Positions 8,124 through 17,584 are shown, counted from the first letter of the stretch. The stretch: 42,763 nt of DNA from JBIIJL01 sp044233795 (GCA_044233795.1 JBIIJL010000007.1:1-42763); one strand, 5' to 3'. Notes: generated from the letters alone by a model not told the origin. Numbers and translations: made by a program.

Positions 8124-8990
8124 ATGAGTTGGCTAAAGAAGTTATTGCCTTCGAAAATAAGAACAGAATCTTCTCAAAAAAAAGGTGTGCCTGAAGGATT
8201 GTGGGTAAAGTGTCTTGGGTGTGGAGAGATTATCTATCGTACGGAGCTCGAAAAAAATTTGATGGTATGTATTAAATGCGACCATCATCATCGTGTTTCG
8301 GCAAGAGAGAGGTTAGTTCAGTTCTTAGATGAACTGCATCAAGAAGAAATAGCAGCAAATCTAGAGCCCATCGACCGTTTAAAATTCAAAGATTCAAAAA
8401 AATACAAAGACCGAATCACTCAAGCGCAAAAGGCAACAGGTGAAAAGGAAGCATTGATTGTGATGAAAGGTACATTACAGCAACAGCCTGTTGTTGTAAG
8501 TGCTTTCGAATTTCATTTTATGGGCGGTTCTATGGGGGCAACCGTTGGGGAAAAGTTTGTGCGGGGTCTTGAGGTTGCGGCTCAGGAGAAGCGGGCGTTT
8601 ATATGTTTTACTGCAAGTGGCGGTGCGCGAATGCAAGAAGGATTGTTCTCCCTGATGCAAATGGCGAAAACTGCAGGAGCCCTTTCTAAATATGCAGATG
8701 ATACCGGTTTGCCTTTTGTTGTGATTTTGACAGATCCTACTATGGGTGGGGTTTCGGCAAGTTTTGCAAGCCTTGGTGATGTCATCATTGCTGAACCAAA
8801 AGCACTGATAGGCTTCGCAGGACCAAGGGTTATCGAGCAAACCGTTCGCCAAACACTTCCTGAAGGTTTTCAGCGCAGTGAATTTCTCCTCGAGCACGGA
8901 CACATTGACATGATTGTAGCGCGTAGTGCATTAAGGCAGACGGTGGCTGAGTTGATCGCAAAGCTTACACATCGTGCTGCACAAGGTTAA
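8124..8990 (+). CDS. accD: Acetyl-CoA carboxylase, carboxyltransferase subunit beta
   Basis: AccD is the beta subunit of the carboxyltransferase that makes malonyl-CoA for fatty-acid synthesis; it pairs with AccA, which is not in the window. The 288-residue protein has the N-terminal four-cysteine zinc ribbon (C30, C33, C49, C52) followed by the crotonase-type core with FMGGSMGATVGEKF, SGGARMQEG and the PTMGGVSASFA block. I chose ATG 8124; a GTG two codons earlier is possible. TATAAT at 8085-8090 may be its -10 box, but there is no good -35. It is followed directly by folC, the usual gammaproteobacterial order. Confidence 0.95.
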   Translation: MSWLKKLLPSKIRTESSQKKGVPEGLWVKCLGCGEIIYRTELEKNLMVCIKCDHHHRVSARERLVQFLDELHQEEIAANLEPIDRLKFKDSKKYKDRITQAQKATGEKEALIVMKGTLQQQPVVVSAFEFHFMGGSMGATVGEKFVRGLEVAAQEKRAFICFTASGGARMQEGLFSLMQMAKTAGALSKYADDTGLPFVVILTDPTMGGVSASFASLGDVIIAEPKALIGFAGPRVIEQTVRQTLPEGFQRSEFLLEHGHIDMIVARSALRQTVAELIAKLTHRAAQG

Positions 8991-8994
8991 TGTT

Positions 8995-10257
8995 ATGAGT
9001 CTCACTCACTTGTCTCTCAATGATTGGCTTGATTTGTTGCAAAACCGGCATCAGCAAGAGATTCAATTGGGACTTGAACGTGTTTTGACAGTCGCTCGTG
9101 AGCTCAAACTACATGAGCTTAATGCACCTGTAGTGACGGTGGCTGGGACCAACGGTAAGGGTTCAACCGCTAAAGCTTTGGAGGCCGTTTATACCGCAGC
9201 CGGTTATAGCGTGGCCTGTTATAACTCACCTCATCTGATACATTTCAACGAGCGTATACGTGTAGATGGGGTGACTATTTCTGATCAAAAATTAATTGAG
9301 GCCTTTATGTTTATCGAGAATGGCCGAAAAAAAATTGATCTGACATATTTTGAAACTGTAACATTGGCAGCTTTCTGGTATTTCAAACAACATAAATTAG
9401 ATATTGTCATTCTTGAGGTTGGAATGGGTGGCAGATTAGATGCTACAAATATTATCGATCCTGACCTCGCTATTATCACTACAGTTGATTTTGATCACCA
9501 AGCTTATCTAGGGGAAACAATTGATGCAATTGGCTACGAGAAAGCAGGTATCCTAAGACTAAATCAGCCATTTATCTATGCCGATAAAAATCCCCCAGAT
9601 ACTATTATCAAAAGAGCTCTAGAGTTAAATGCCTTTAGAATTGAGTATAGTTTTGAGACGACGAGTCAAGATTTAATCATTCATCCCTTGTTGAGTGATG
9701 TGATTAAGTTACCTTTACCCAAAATACACCCAGGGGCTGCTGCTGCTGCAATCATGGCAACGCATACTTTGCAACAGATTTTACCTATTACGTATCAACA
9801 TTGGGTAACGGCGATGATAGACGTTGCGATTATTGGGAGACAACAAATCTTAGAAGGGCCAGTGAAGATAATGTTTGATGTGGCCCATAATCCGCAGGCA
9901 GTTAATTTACTCGCGATACAGATTAAGAAAATTCAACCAAAAGCTAAAGTCCATGCTGTTTTTTCGGGATTGAAAGACAAGGATCTTTGCGGTTTAATAT
10001 CAATAATGCACCCTGAAGTTGACGCTTGGTACCCTTGTGTGCTCACTGATAAACGTGCATCGAGTATAGAGCAGCTTGCAGGTTCCTTGAAACAAGCAGG
10101 TGTTGGGGCACAGACAATTTATTCTTCACCAATAGAAGCCTTTAATGAAGCAAGGCAAAATGCTGTTCTTAATGATTTAATTGTTGTGTTTGGATCTTTT
10201 GTCTTAGTTGGTGCCATAATGGCAGCGCAATCTTTAGATCACCAGGAGTTACCATGA
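8995..10257 (+). CDS. folC: Bifunctional folylpolyglutamate / dihydrofolate synthase
   Basis: FolC joins glutamate to dihydropteroate and adds further glutamates to folates in the cytosol. The 420-residue protein has the ATP-binding P-loop VAGTNGKGST (about residues 46-55), the SPHLIHFNERI segment, VGMGGRLDATN and DHQAYLG, all typical Mur-ligase-type signatures. ATG 8995 follows AAGG in CACAAGGTTAATGTT and lies just after the accD stop. Its stop overlaps the start of the SPOR protein gene (ATGA). Confidence 0.95.
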   Translation: MSLTHLSLNDWLDLLQNRHQQEIQLGLERVLTVARELKLHELNAPVVTVAGTNGKGSTAKALEAVYTAAGYSVACYNSPHLIHFNERIRVDGVTISDQKLIEAFMFIENGRKKIDLTYFETVTLAAFWYFKQHKLDIVILEVGMGGRLDATNIIDPDLAIITTVDFDHQAYLGETIDAIGYEKAGILRLNQPFIYADKNPPDTIIKRALELNAFRIEYSFETTSQDLIIHPLLSDVIKLPLPKIHPGAAAAAIMATHTLQQILPITYQHWVTAMIDVAIIGRQQILEGPVKIMFDVAHNPQAVNLLAIQIKKIQPKAKVHAVFSGLKDKDLCGLISIMHPEVDAWYPCVLTDKRASSIEQLAGSLKQAGVGAQTIYSSPIEAFNEARQNAVLNDLIVVFGSFVLVGAIMAAQSLDHQELP

Positions 10258-10997
10258 AATTTGTAATGGAAGAACGGGTTAAACACCGCCTTACAGGTGT
10301 TGTAGTTATCGTTGCCATCGCAATAGTGTTTGTGCCGGCGCTCATGAAAAAATCGAGCCAACATATTGAGGAAAGTATAAATTTTTCAGTGCGTCTTCCA
10401 GATAAACCCAATTTACCTAAAGTTGCTGTTGCTAGTGAGTCCTCTTTGCTCAATAGCGTTAAAACTGTAAGACTGAATAAACCCATTGAACTAAAAGAGC
10501 CACCAACGAATGAAATGGTTAAAGCTGACTCTATCAGCGAAACACGATCTGTTCTATCCCCCATTAATTTATTGAGTAAAAATGAACGAGATGTGGAATC
10601 AATACCAGCTGATTATAAAGCTCATGACGCTCTGAAACCTATTAATAAGGTTGTTAAACCTGAGAAGATTGCGCCTACTGTGTCCGTTTCTGCAGCGAGA
10701 ACAGTTATTCAATCAAAAATTGTAGCTAATGCTATTCAACGCAGTATAAAAAAAGATATTTATGCTGTTCAACTTGCTGCATTTTCTCAGAGAAGTAATG
10801 CAAAATTGTTGGTAAGTCGTCTGCAAGGCAAGGGTTTTAAAGCCAGTTACGATAAAGTGGTGAGTAAAAACAAAGGTTCTTACTACAGAGTTATTGTTGG
10901 TCAATTAAATCAAAAACAAGAGGCAGAGCTTTTGCAAAAGCGATTGTATTCTCAACTCCAATTACATGGATTTGTTATCAAGACGGGTGTAAGTTAA
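10254..10997 (+). CDS. SPOR-domain cell-division protein, DedD-like
   Basis: A 247-residue single-pass inner-membrane protein. A short cytosolic N-terminus (KHRLTG) is followed by one membrane helix (about residues 13-29, VVVIVAIAIVFVPAL), a long basic, poorly ordered periplasmic linker, and a C-terminal SPOR domain at about 170-247 (YAVQLAAFS...YRVIVGQL). The position between folC and cvpA is that of dedD. DedD binds denuded septal peptidoglycan and helps constriction. Translation is coupled to folC by the 4-base overlap. Sequence between the membrane helix and SPOR domain is poorly conserved in the family. Confidence 0.85.
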   Translation: MKFVMEERVKHRLTGVVVIVAIAIVFVPALMKKSSQHIEESINFSVRLPDKPNLPKVAVASESSLLNSVKTVRLNKPIELKEPPTNEMVKADSISETRSVLSPINLLSKNERDVESIPADYKAHDALKPINKVVKPEKIAPTVSVSAARTVIQSKIVANAIQRSIKKDIYAVQLAAFSQRSNAKLLVSRLQGKGFKASYDKVVSKNKGSYYRVIVGQLNQKQEAELLQKRLYSQLQLHGFVIKTGVS

Positions 10998-10999
10998 AG

Positions 11000-11539
11000 A
11001 TGGTTTGGCACTGGTTAGATATTGTCATTCTAGCAATCATTGCTCTATCGGTGATAACAGGTCTCTTTCGCGGTTTCATCAAGGAGTTGATAGCACTATG
11101 CATTTGGGTTCTTGCAATTTGGTTGGCCACTACATATGCACGTAATATTTCTCCTTGGTTTGAACCTTATATTCATGACAAAACAGTTTGTTTCGTTGTC
11201 GCCTTTGTTGCTATACTTTTAGTCACGATTGTTTTGGGAGGGATATGTAATGCAGTACTTAGCTATATCCTTACTCGTTCAGGCCTAAGTGGTACTGATC
11301 GCATACTTGGTATGGCTTTTGGGTTTGTTCGAGGCGTATTTATCGTTTCTTTACTCATGTTGGTTGTCAAAATGACATCACTTCCTCACGAAGTATACTC
11401 TCAACAATCGCTGCTCTATAGCAAGTTTGAACCCATTGTCAGTTGGCTACAACAATTTACACCGGCAATGTTGCAACGCATCAAAGGATTGCACACTGAC
11501 AAGCCCGAAATTGATAAGAGTGATTTAAAACCTTTATAA
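11000..11539 (+). CDS. cvpA: CvpA family membrane protein
   Basis: A 179-residue inner-membrane protein with about four membrane helices (VWHWLDIVILAIIALSVI at the start, then segments near residues 33-46, 64-86 and 105-123) and the conserved GLFRGFIKEL loop. CvpA proteins are needed for colicin V production in E. coli and affect envelope integrity; the mechanism is not known. It starts 2 nt after the SPOR gene stop, in the accD-folC-dedD-cvpA order. In most gammaproteobacteria purF follows; here remnants of mobile elements follow instead. No clear terminator is visible after the stop. Confidence 0.92.
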   Translation: MVWHWLDIVILAIIALSVITGLFRGFIKELIALCIWVLAIWLATTYARNISPWFEPYIHDKTVCFVVAFVAILLVTIVLGGICNAVLSYILTRSGLSGTDRILGMAFGFVRGVFIVSLLMLVVKMTSLPHEVYSQQSLLYSKFEPIVSWLQQFTPAMLQRIKGLHTDKPEIDKSDLKPL

Positions 11540-11621
11540 TATAGCATCATTATTAATCAAAACGTATGTATTAACGACTTGCACAGACTGCCAGGATTCG
11601 CTGCTGGAGAGTAATTTACGA

Positions 11622-11792
11622 ATGATGAAATGCAAACAAAAAATATTTAGCGGCTATCGCTCCAGGCAAGGTGCTGAGCAATTTGCTCGTATTCGCGGAT
11701 TTATTAGCACCGTTTGGAAATAAGCTCTTCATGTCCTGAATTTCAATCAATTTGTTTTTTCTGGTAGTATCCTCATACCTGCAGGATGTTGA
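11622..11792 (+). pseudogene. IS66-type transposase C-terminal remnant
   Basis: Translated from 11622, the sequence gives KQKIFSGYRSRQGAEQ, FARIRGFISTVWK, a stop at 11721, then in the same frame FSGSILIPAGC and a stop at 11790. This matches the last ~55 residues of IS66-family transposases (FRS..GA..FARIRGYIST, ending near FSG.P..P). The in-frame stop and missing upstream part show that it is dead. It lies 82 bp after cvpA. Confidence 0.6.
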
Positions 11793-11829
11793 CAGGTTAT
11801 AAATAGTCCAGCACAAAAAGGAACCTCCA

Positions 11830-12093
11830 ATGTACACTGAATTGTACGTTTACCTCTTGGTCAATAGACACAATATCGTTTTGTATACAGGCGTCACCAG
11901 TGACTTGATACTCCGCATATATGAACACAAGAACGAACTGGTACAAGGATTCACTTAAAAATAGAATGTGGATCGTTTGGTATATTATGAAGCATATGAA
12001 AATATGGTCGTGACTATTGAGAGAGAAAAACAGATCAAGGTTTGGTCGCGAAAAAAGAATGATCAACTGATTAGGGGCTGGCGTAGCTCTTGA
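11830..12093 (+). pseudogene. GIY-YIG endonuclease pseudogene with two in-frame stops
   Basis: The frame from ATG 11830 reads YVYLLVNRHNIVLYTGVTSD, L..RIYEHKNELVQGFT, then two stop codons (at 11956-11958 and 11962-11964), then NVDRLVYYEAYEN and IEREKQIKVWSRKKNDQLI to a stop at 12091. This is the full 88-codon pattern of the small UPF0213/URI-type GIY-YIG nucleases common in Legionella and Coxiella, where the family signature would be YVY and YTGVT, followed by the conserved R-x-x-EH. The two nearby stops are the only breaks, suggesting recent decay or stop-codon sequencing errors. Confidence 0.75.
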
Positions 12094-12324
12094 TATATGC
12101 AACAACGCCGATTGACGTGGGGGCTTAGAGTGAGTTTCATAATAAACAAAACAATGAACACCGTACTTTGTGTTTATAGGTTCGTTGCACAAGATGACAG
12201 TTAACTACCGGATAAAGAGTTTTATATAGCAACTGAACAATAGAATCGCATAGAAAATCCAGCCCATAACGAAATGGACTAATGGCCGGTCGACTCCTCT
12301 GCAACAAATCAAAACATTATCATA
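12094..12324. other. Non-coding stretch between the GIY-YIG remnant and the next gene
   Basis: I see no convincing gene, repeat or RNA here on either strand. The only regulatory signal found is the promoter that follows at 12325. Confidence 0.5.
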
Positions 12325-12353
12325 TTGACAATAATTTAATCGGATACTAAACT
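12325..12353 (+). promoter_or_regulatory. Sigma70-type promoter of the 366-residue secreted protein gene
   Basis: TTGACA (12325-12330, 6 of 6) and TAAACT (12348-12353, 4 of 6) are 17 bp apart. It would give a leader of about 34 nt before ATG 12394. Confidence 0.6.
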
Positions 12354-12393
12354 TATTGGAAGTATTGTGAACCTATATTGCGAGTAGATTGAT

Positions 12394-13494
12394 ATGAGCA
12401 AGATAAACGGATGTATTTATGGAGTACTACTTGTATCTTTAGCGCCGATGGTTCCTTCTTCGATCCCATTTTTTGAAGAGAAGGCTCCTGCTTCACTTGC
12501 CGACAACTTGCACTTGACGCGCTCAAAGAATCCTGTTGATAAGGGTTGGCTGGCTAATCTTACAGGTTTGCCTGATAGTGAGCAGGTTTTTAATACGCAG
12601 AAATTCGTTAATCAAATCATGCAAGATAAAGACCAAAGTTGCACAATGGTTGATTCACGGTTGAAGAGGCTAGTTTTTGAGCATTTTTTAATTTATCAAC
12701 AGATGGCGAATGCGCAACATATTTACTTTGATGCGCAAATTGCATATCGTTGGGCGCATCTTCTTGCCATGATACTTAAAGAAAGCTCCGGTGATTCCTC
12801 AGATATTACAGATATGAAAGGGCAATCTATCTCAACAAATGGGCCGTTAACGAATTTAAAACAATGGAATACAATATCTGACCTCACGGCACTGAGTCAT
12901 ATCCCCTTAAATACGCAAACCAATTTTGGCTTGACTCAAACATCTCCTGATAGATTATTGGATGCATTTCGTTTGGCGAAAGATGATTTGTCGGATACAG
13001 CATTTCTAGAGGGGCGGGAGGGTGCTGCAACGCCGGGTAAAATTACTTTAAACACAAAGATTGCTATTCGTCGACTGATTTGGTTTTATCAAGATATGGC
13101 GCAAGGCCGCATCACAGAGGCTGATGATAGGATACCAGAGCAAGATATTAATAAACCAGAGTATGCAGCCAGATACCAAGCTGGTTTAAAGAAGGCTATT
13201 TTGTATTGTGGTACTTCTTATATGTTTAGTGAAGGTTATATCCATAATGGAGTAGATCAAACTCAAAAACTTGTAAATGCAATGGGATCAATCGCTTATT
13301 GTAGACTTGGGAATTCACAAGCTGGTTATGCGGTAAATGTATTGGAAGAACAGTGTTATGCTAAATGGGTGACGTTGTGTCCTGCTTTAAATATCGATAT
13401 TGCATCATTGACCCCAATGAGCTATTTCGCAACTCGCAACACAAAACCTGTCTGTCAAACCATTTTTAATAAATTACTTTTACCTGCGCCATAA
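12394..13494 (+). CDS. Putative secreted protein with lysozyme-like motifs
   Basis: A 366-residue protein that I do not recognise as a named family. The N-terminus (GCIYGVLLVSLAPMVPSSIP) looks like a signal peptide. Within it are LLAMILKESSGDSSD near residues 124-138 and TNFGLTQTSPDRL near 176-188. The E-S-S-G and G-L-T-Q pieces resemble motifs I and II of the SLT/goose-lysozyme superfamily, where the glutamate is catalytic and GL.Q lines the cleft; YCGTSYMFSEGY near 269-280 could be the third. Six cysteines in the second half would suit a periplasmic or secreted protein. It has its own promoter and converges with the NRPS gene. A secreted glycan hydrolase is plausible but unproved; an unrelated secreted effector is the alternative. 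Confidence 0.6.
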   Translation: MSKINGCIYGVLLVSLAPMVPSSIPFFEEKAPASLADNLHLTRSKNPVDKGWLANLTGLPDSEQVFNTQKFVNQIMQDKDQSCTMVDSRLKRLVFEHFLIYQQMANAQHIYFDAQIAYRWAHLLAMILKESSGDSSDITDMKGQSISTNGPLTNLKQWNTISDLTALSHIPLNTQTNFGLTQTSPDRLLDAFRLAKDDLSDTAFLEGREGAATPGKITLNTKIAIRRLIWFYQDMAQGRITEADDRIPEQDINKPEYAARYQAGLKKAILYCGTSYMFSEGYIHNGVDQTQKLVNAMGSIAYCRLGNSQAGYAVNVLEEQCYAKWVTLCPALNIDIASLTPMSYFATRNTKPVCQTIFNKLLLPAP

Positions 13495-13546
13495 ACTGAG
13501 TAGGTGGGCTAAGAATTCTTCGATGGCTACTTGAGGGCACATGTTG

Positions 13547-16500
13547 TCAAACAGTTAACCCTATTCCAGGAACTACCCTTTTTAGCAACGGTTCAATATC
13601 TTCATTTTGGATGATTTCAATCAACGTCATTCCAATACGCTCTCTTGTTTCGCTAGTAATATTCGAAGTGATGACAACATATGGTATATGATGATTGTGT
13701 TCTCTTAAGAAACAAATATCAAACACATAATCTACTTGAGTCATAGGATATGAATATTTTGGAATGGACTTTTTTGGCATACCAAATAGACTGCGTTTGT
13801 TAATTGATGTTTTGTCCGTAATAAAATTGTTAAGGATGTTAATATTCACTAAGAAATGTTGTTTTCTATCAATTTCCGCCAAGGTTGATATTGCGGTGAT
13901 GATTGAGGGGTGGACATTGATTTTAAGTAGCGAAAGAATCGCTGCTAGAAGACGAGCCAATCTCGCTTTTAGTGTACGTCTTTTGAAAGGCACATGACCA
14001 ATTGATGCAATTTTTACAATACTTGAAGCACGTTGATGCTCTGATGTTTCAAGTGTTGATCGTTGGACATTTCTTGCCATACCAAGCAAGGTGTCATGTT
14101 CCTTTAGATCAATTTTGATGGGGTGAATCGCAAGAAAGCAACCAAGTACATTATCAAAATTGGGGTCTGAGCGTGTTGATTTAATAGTGTTTATCACTAA
14201 CTGCTCTGGAATATGACTATTTGTATCGCGAGATTGGCGCAAAGCTAATCCCACGGCAGCAGTTAGAACATCACTGACAGTGAGGTGATACTTCGAGCAC
14301 ATTTTGTGTAATTTAGAAACCAGGTTTTCTGGGATCTCAATATGGCTAGAATAGAGATTTGGCTGAAGCTTTGTTGTGCGAATAATCTGATGTTCAGGAA
14401 AACAAAACAGCGCAGCATCAGATAAGTATTCCCTCCAAAACGATGCATCAATTTCGGCATCATTTAGAATTGTTTTGTGTTGTTGTATGGCATAAGCTTG
14501 AAAGGGTTGAGATAAGGTTCTAGCGGCTAAGGTTGTATGATGAGTATAAAATAAGTAGGCGTTTGAGAGCTCTTGAAAAAAAATTGGCATTGAGTTCTCA
14601 TCAGAAATAAGGTGTGACATGCAAATATGCAATTCAACTTCATCGTGAGCTAGATAGAATATTTTAGCGACAACCAGAGGTTTATGCATTTTCCAAGCAT
14701 GAAAATGAAAGAGCTTATCAAAAGACTGTCGTAAATATTCATTTGATGTTTCTTCATCAAGTTCAGTTAAATTTTCTTCTTGCCAAGCTAATAGCGGGTA
14801 ATTTGAAAGCTTTTGAATAGGTCTTACGTTACTTAAACGGTAGGAAAGAACTTCTTGTTTCTGAAACACCAATCGAAGAGCGAGATCCAGCATTACTTTG
14901 TTGATGGGGCCTTGCATTCTTTTACGGTCACCGACATTAAATTTTTTGAGTTTTGGTTCAAAAATAGTAGAAATCCATAACATCAATTGAAAGTCATTCA
15001 GTGGGAACCAACGTGGTTCAGTGCGAGGTAGCTTCAACGTCTGTGAAGTAGAGTGAGTGGCATTTTCAATAACATTAGACAGTTGAAAAACTGTTGGTGC
15101 CGTATATAGTGATTTGAGGGTTATAACCTTTTCAAAGCGTTGACATACCCTAGCCGTGATACGAGTTGCCGAAAGTGAATGTCCGCCTAATTCGAAAAAA
15201 TTATCATGGAGCCCTACGTAACTTACATTGAGCTCTTCTGCCCAGATATTTGATAGCGTTAATTGAATGGGCGTAAGATCTGAGACCTTCGAACCTTCGT
15301 GTGTGCTGGTGATAGGTGGTGGCATTAATACTTTTCGATCAATTTTACCATTGATAGAGAGTGGGAAGCTATCGAGTATAATAATGCGCTTTGGCAGCAT
15401 ATAGTCGGGCAAGCCTTTAGATAAATAATTTAAAAATTCGACTTCAGAAAAAATACTTGGGTTGAACAAGGAAAGAAAGGCAATTAACTGCTCATTGATA
15501 ACCTTTACGGCACAATTCCTAACGTCGGGAGCTGTTTGGATATGTGCTTCAATATCTTCTAATTCTATCCGGTAACCATGTAATTTAATTTGATTATCGG
15601 TGCGTCCAAAAATTAAAAATTCACCATCTGTGGTTGAGCATGCAATATCTCCGACTTTATATAATCTGCCGCCTAGAGCATCCATACAATTGATAAATTG
15701 ATTTTTGGTTAATGGTGTATTATTAACATATTTGTCAGCAAGTCCAACGCCACCGATGTATAATTCCCCCTTAACGTAGGGCGGTAATATTTGGTTTAGC
15801 TCATCCATAACACGCATTTCCATGTTATGGATGGGTCGCCCAACGGTGATTGGTTCGTTGGGCTTGATTTGTTTAAGAGAGCACCAAATGGTTGCTTCTG
15901 TTGGGCCATACATATTCCATAATTGATCTACTTTTGGCAAAAGTGACTGTGACAGTGTTTGCGTTAGTTGCTCACCTCCACAAAGCGCAATTAGATTAGC
16001 CTTTCCTGGCCACTCCTCGCCATCTAGCATTTTCCACATCGAAGGTGTTGCTTGTAAATGAGTAATAGGATGTTTGCTTAATAGATCTCTTATACAAAAT
16101 GGATCTTTATGTTCTTCATGTTGAGCAAGATATAGCGTTTTCTGTTGCCAGATGGGTAGAAAAAGCTCAAGACCTGCAATATCAAAAGAAATACTGGTGA
16201 TAGCAAGTAGAAAAGCTCTGTCTTCATTCAAAAAATAATGACTCATGCTGGTTAAAAAATTATTTAAAGCCAGGCGGGATATTGCAACACCTTTGGGATG
16301 TCCTGTTGAACCTGATGTATAGATAATATAAGCAATGTGATGTTGGTGAGAAACGACCTGAGTTTGATGATTGATTTGGTCAAATGTGGGGCGATCGACG
16401 AGGGAGAGATCTAAAATTAAGCAACGTAATGTTTCCATTGAAATTTTATCTGCAACATCATAAAGCACGGCTTGTGCTTGACTATCTTTCAGAATAGCTC

Positions 16501-16849
16501 GGAGTCTGTCTATTGGTGTTGATAAGTCGATAGGGATGTATGTTAGTTCTAGCCATTGCAGTGCTAGTAAAACTGGTAATAACCGAGGAGACCTATCAAG
16601 ATATACGATGGTTATTCCGTTTAGATGTTTCTCAAACAGCGCTTTAAATCGGATGACTTCTATAAATAACTCTTGATATGTCCAAGAACCATCTTTAGTG
16701 GTAATTGCCATCGCATGCGGGTTTGTAATTACATGTTGATTAAATCTTACAATTAAATCATTTTTTATTTTAATTTGAGGACCACGAATGGGAAGGGGAT
16801 TGTTTTTGCTTGCTGAAACGAGGTTACTGATTTTTATTTTGTCTTTCAT
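13547..16849 (-). CDS. Single-module nonribosomal peptide synthetase (A-PCP-C)
   Basis: An 1100-residue enzyme that should activate an amino acid as an adenylate, load it on its carrier domain and condense it with an acceptor. The adenylation domain (about 1-510) shows A3 YTSGSTGHPKGV, A5 NMYGPTEATIW, A7 YKVGD, A8 GRTDNQIKLHGYRIELEDIE and A10 NGKIDRK with the catalytic lysine. The carrier domain (about 525-600) has DNFFELGGHSLSA with the phosphopantetheine serine near 557. The condensation-type domain (about 610-1090) has SHLISDE near 746: the catalytic His and the Asp are kept, while the first His and the Gly of HHxxxDG are not. There is no thioesterase, epimerase or phosphopantetheinyl transferase nearby. 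It lies 99 bp downstream of nadD on the same strand but probably is not part of that housekeeping operon. Confidence 0.88.
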   Translation of the reverse strand: MKDKIKISNLVSASKNNPLPIRGPQIKIKNDLIVRFNQHVITNPHAMAITTKDGSWTYQELFIEVIRFKALFEKHLNGITIVYLDRSPRLLPVLLALQWLELTYIPIDLSTPIDRLRAILKDSQAQAVLYDVADKISMETLRCLILDLSLVDRPTFDQINHQTQVVSHQHHIAYIIYTSGSTGHPKGVAISRLALNNFLTSMSHYFLNEDRAFLLAITSISFDIAGLELFLPIWQQKTLYLAQHEEHKDPFCIRDLLSKHPITHLQATPSMWKMLDGEEWPGKANLIALCGGEQLTQTLSQSLLPKVDQLWNMYGPTEATIWCSLKQIKPNEPITVGRPIHNMEMRVMDELNQILPPYVKGELYIGGVGLADKYVNNTPLTKNQFINCMDALGGRLYKVGDIACSTTDGEFLIFGRTDNQIKLHGYRIELEDIEAHIQTAPDVRNCAVKVINEQLIAFLSLFNPSIFSEVEFLNYLSKGLPDYMLPKRIIILDSFPLSINGKIDRKVLMPPPITSTHEGSKVSDLTPIQLTLSNIWAEELNVSYVGLHDNFFELGGHSLSATRITARVCQRFEKVITLKSLYTAPTVFQLSNVIENATHSTSQTLKLPRTEPRWFPLNDFQLMLWISTIFEPKLKKFNVGDRKRMQGPINKVMLDLALRLVFQKQEVLSYRLSNVRPIQKLSNYPLLAWQEENLTELDEETSNEYLRQSFDKLFHFHAWKMHKPLVVAKIFYLAHDEVELHICMSHLISDENSMPIFFQELSNAYLFYTHHTTLAARTLSQPFQAYAIQQHKTILNDAEIDASFWREYLSDAALFCFPEHQIIRTTKLQPNLYSSHIEIPENLVSKLHKMCSKYHLTVSDVLTAAVGLALRQSRDTNSHIPEQLVINTIKSTRSDPNFDNVLGCFLAIHPIKIDLKEHDTLLGMARNVQRSTLETSEHQRASSIVKIASIGHVPFKRRTLKARLARLLAAILSLLKINVHPSIITAISTLAEIDRKQHFLVNINILNNFITDKTSINKRSLFGMPKKSIPKYSYPMTQVDYVFDICFLREHNHHIPYVVITSNITSETRERIGMTLIEIIQNEDIEPLLKRVVPGIGLTV

Positions 16850-16948
16850 TATGATGTCGTTGAGAAAATTAAATACAAAAATATCTTGCCAGTTTATCTT
16901 AACCGTACTGATAAATAAATTAAAATTGAGTTCATAGGGTGTGTTGTG

Positions 16949-17584
16949 TTAGTTGTGATAAATTTTTCTTTGCATTAAATATTGATTGATTTCTGTGGTT
17001 ACCTCATTTGAGATGTCTTCGCCTAAGTTTATTTTTTTTCTGATTTCACTTGAGGATATTATGTAATGACCTGCGTCAAAAAAGAATATTGAGCCGTGAC
17101 TAGATGTGAAGAGCTCGCGTTTATCAAAAACTTGGTGACGTGTAAGTAAACGTGTAAGTATTGAGGACGGTAGTTTTGCTCCAGGTCTTTTGAGAACGAG
17201 TAGGTGACTGAACTTTAGAATATCTTTAAATTGATGCCATTTTGGAAGCGATGTAAAGGCATCCATTCCTAGTATGAGGGTTAGAGACAAGTGCGGACCA
17301 TATTCTTCCCTGAAGCTTTTTAGGGTATCAATCATATATGATGGGCCATCACGCTTGATCTCACGAGTATCTATGTCAAAATTTTGGTATGGAGAAATTG
17401 CAAGCTGTAGCATTTCGATACGCTGTTCGGCACTTGCAACGGTAGCATTTTTTAATACAGGCTGCTTGCAGGGCAAAAATAGCAACTTGTCAAATGCGAA
17501 ATGGGCACTGACAGTAAGTGTTGTGTTGATGTGTCCAAGATGGATAGGATCAAAACTTCCACCAAAGATTGCAATACGTTTCAC
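16949..17584 (-). CDS. nadD: Nicotinate-nucleotide adenylyltransferase
   Basis: NadD makes nicotinate adenine dinucleotide from nicotinate mononucleotide and ATP in NAD synthesis. The 211-residue protein begins with IFGGSFDPIHLGHI (the G-F-DP-H-GH nucleotidyltransferase signature) and ends with the ISSSEIRKKI motif (ISST-IR type), both diagnostic. Its start overlaps the holA stop by 4 bp, as in the usual lptE-holA-nadD order. rsfS and rlmH, which often follow, are missing; an NRPS gene takes their place. Confidence 0.95.
   Translation of the reverse strand: MKRIAIFGGSFDPIHLGHINTTLTVSAHFAFDKLLFLPCKQPVLKNATVASAEQRIEMLQLAISPYQNFDIDTREIKRDGPSYMIDTLKSFREEYGPHLSLTLILGMDAFTSLPKWHQFKDILKFSHLLVLKRPGAKLPSSILTRLLTRHQVFDKRELFTSSHGSIFFFDAGHYIISSSEIRKKINLGEDISNEVTTEINQYLMQRKIYHN

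Noticed and set aside
11797..12192. Minus-strand 131-residue gene
   Set aside because: Shadow of the GIY-YIG pseudogene, whose plus-strand translation has clear family motifs.
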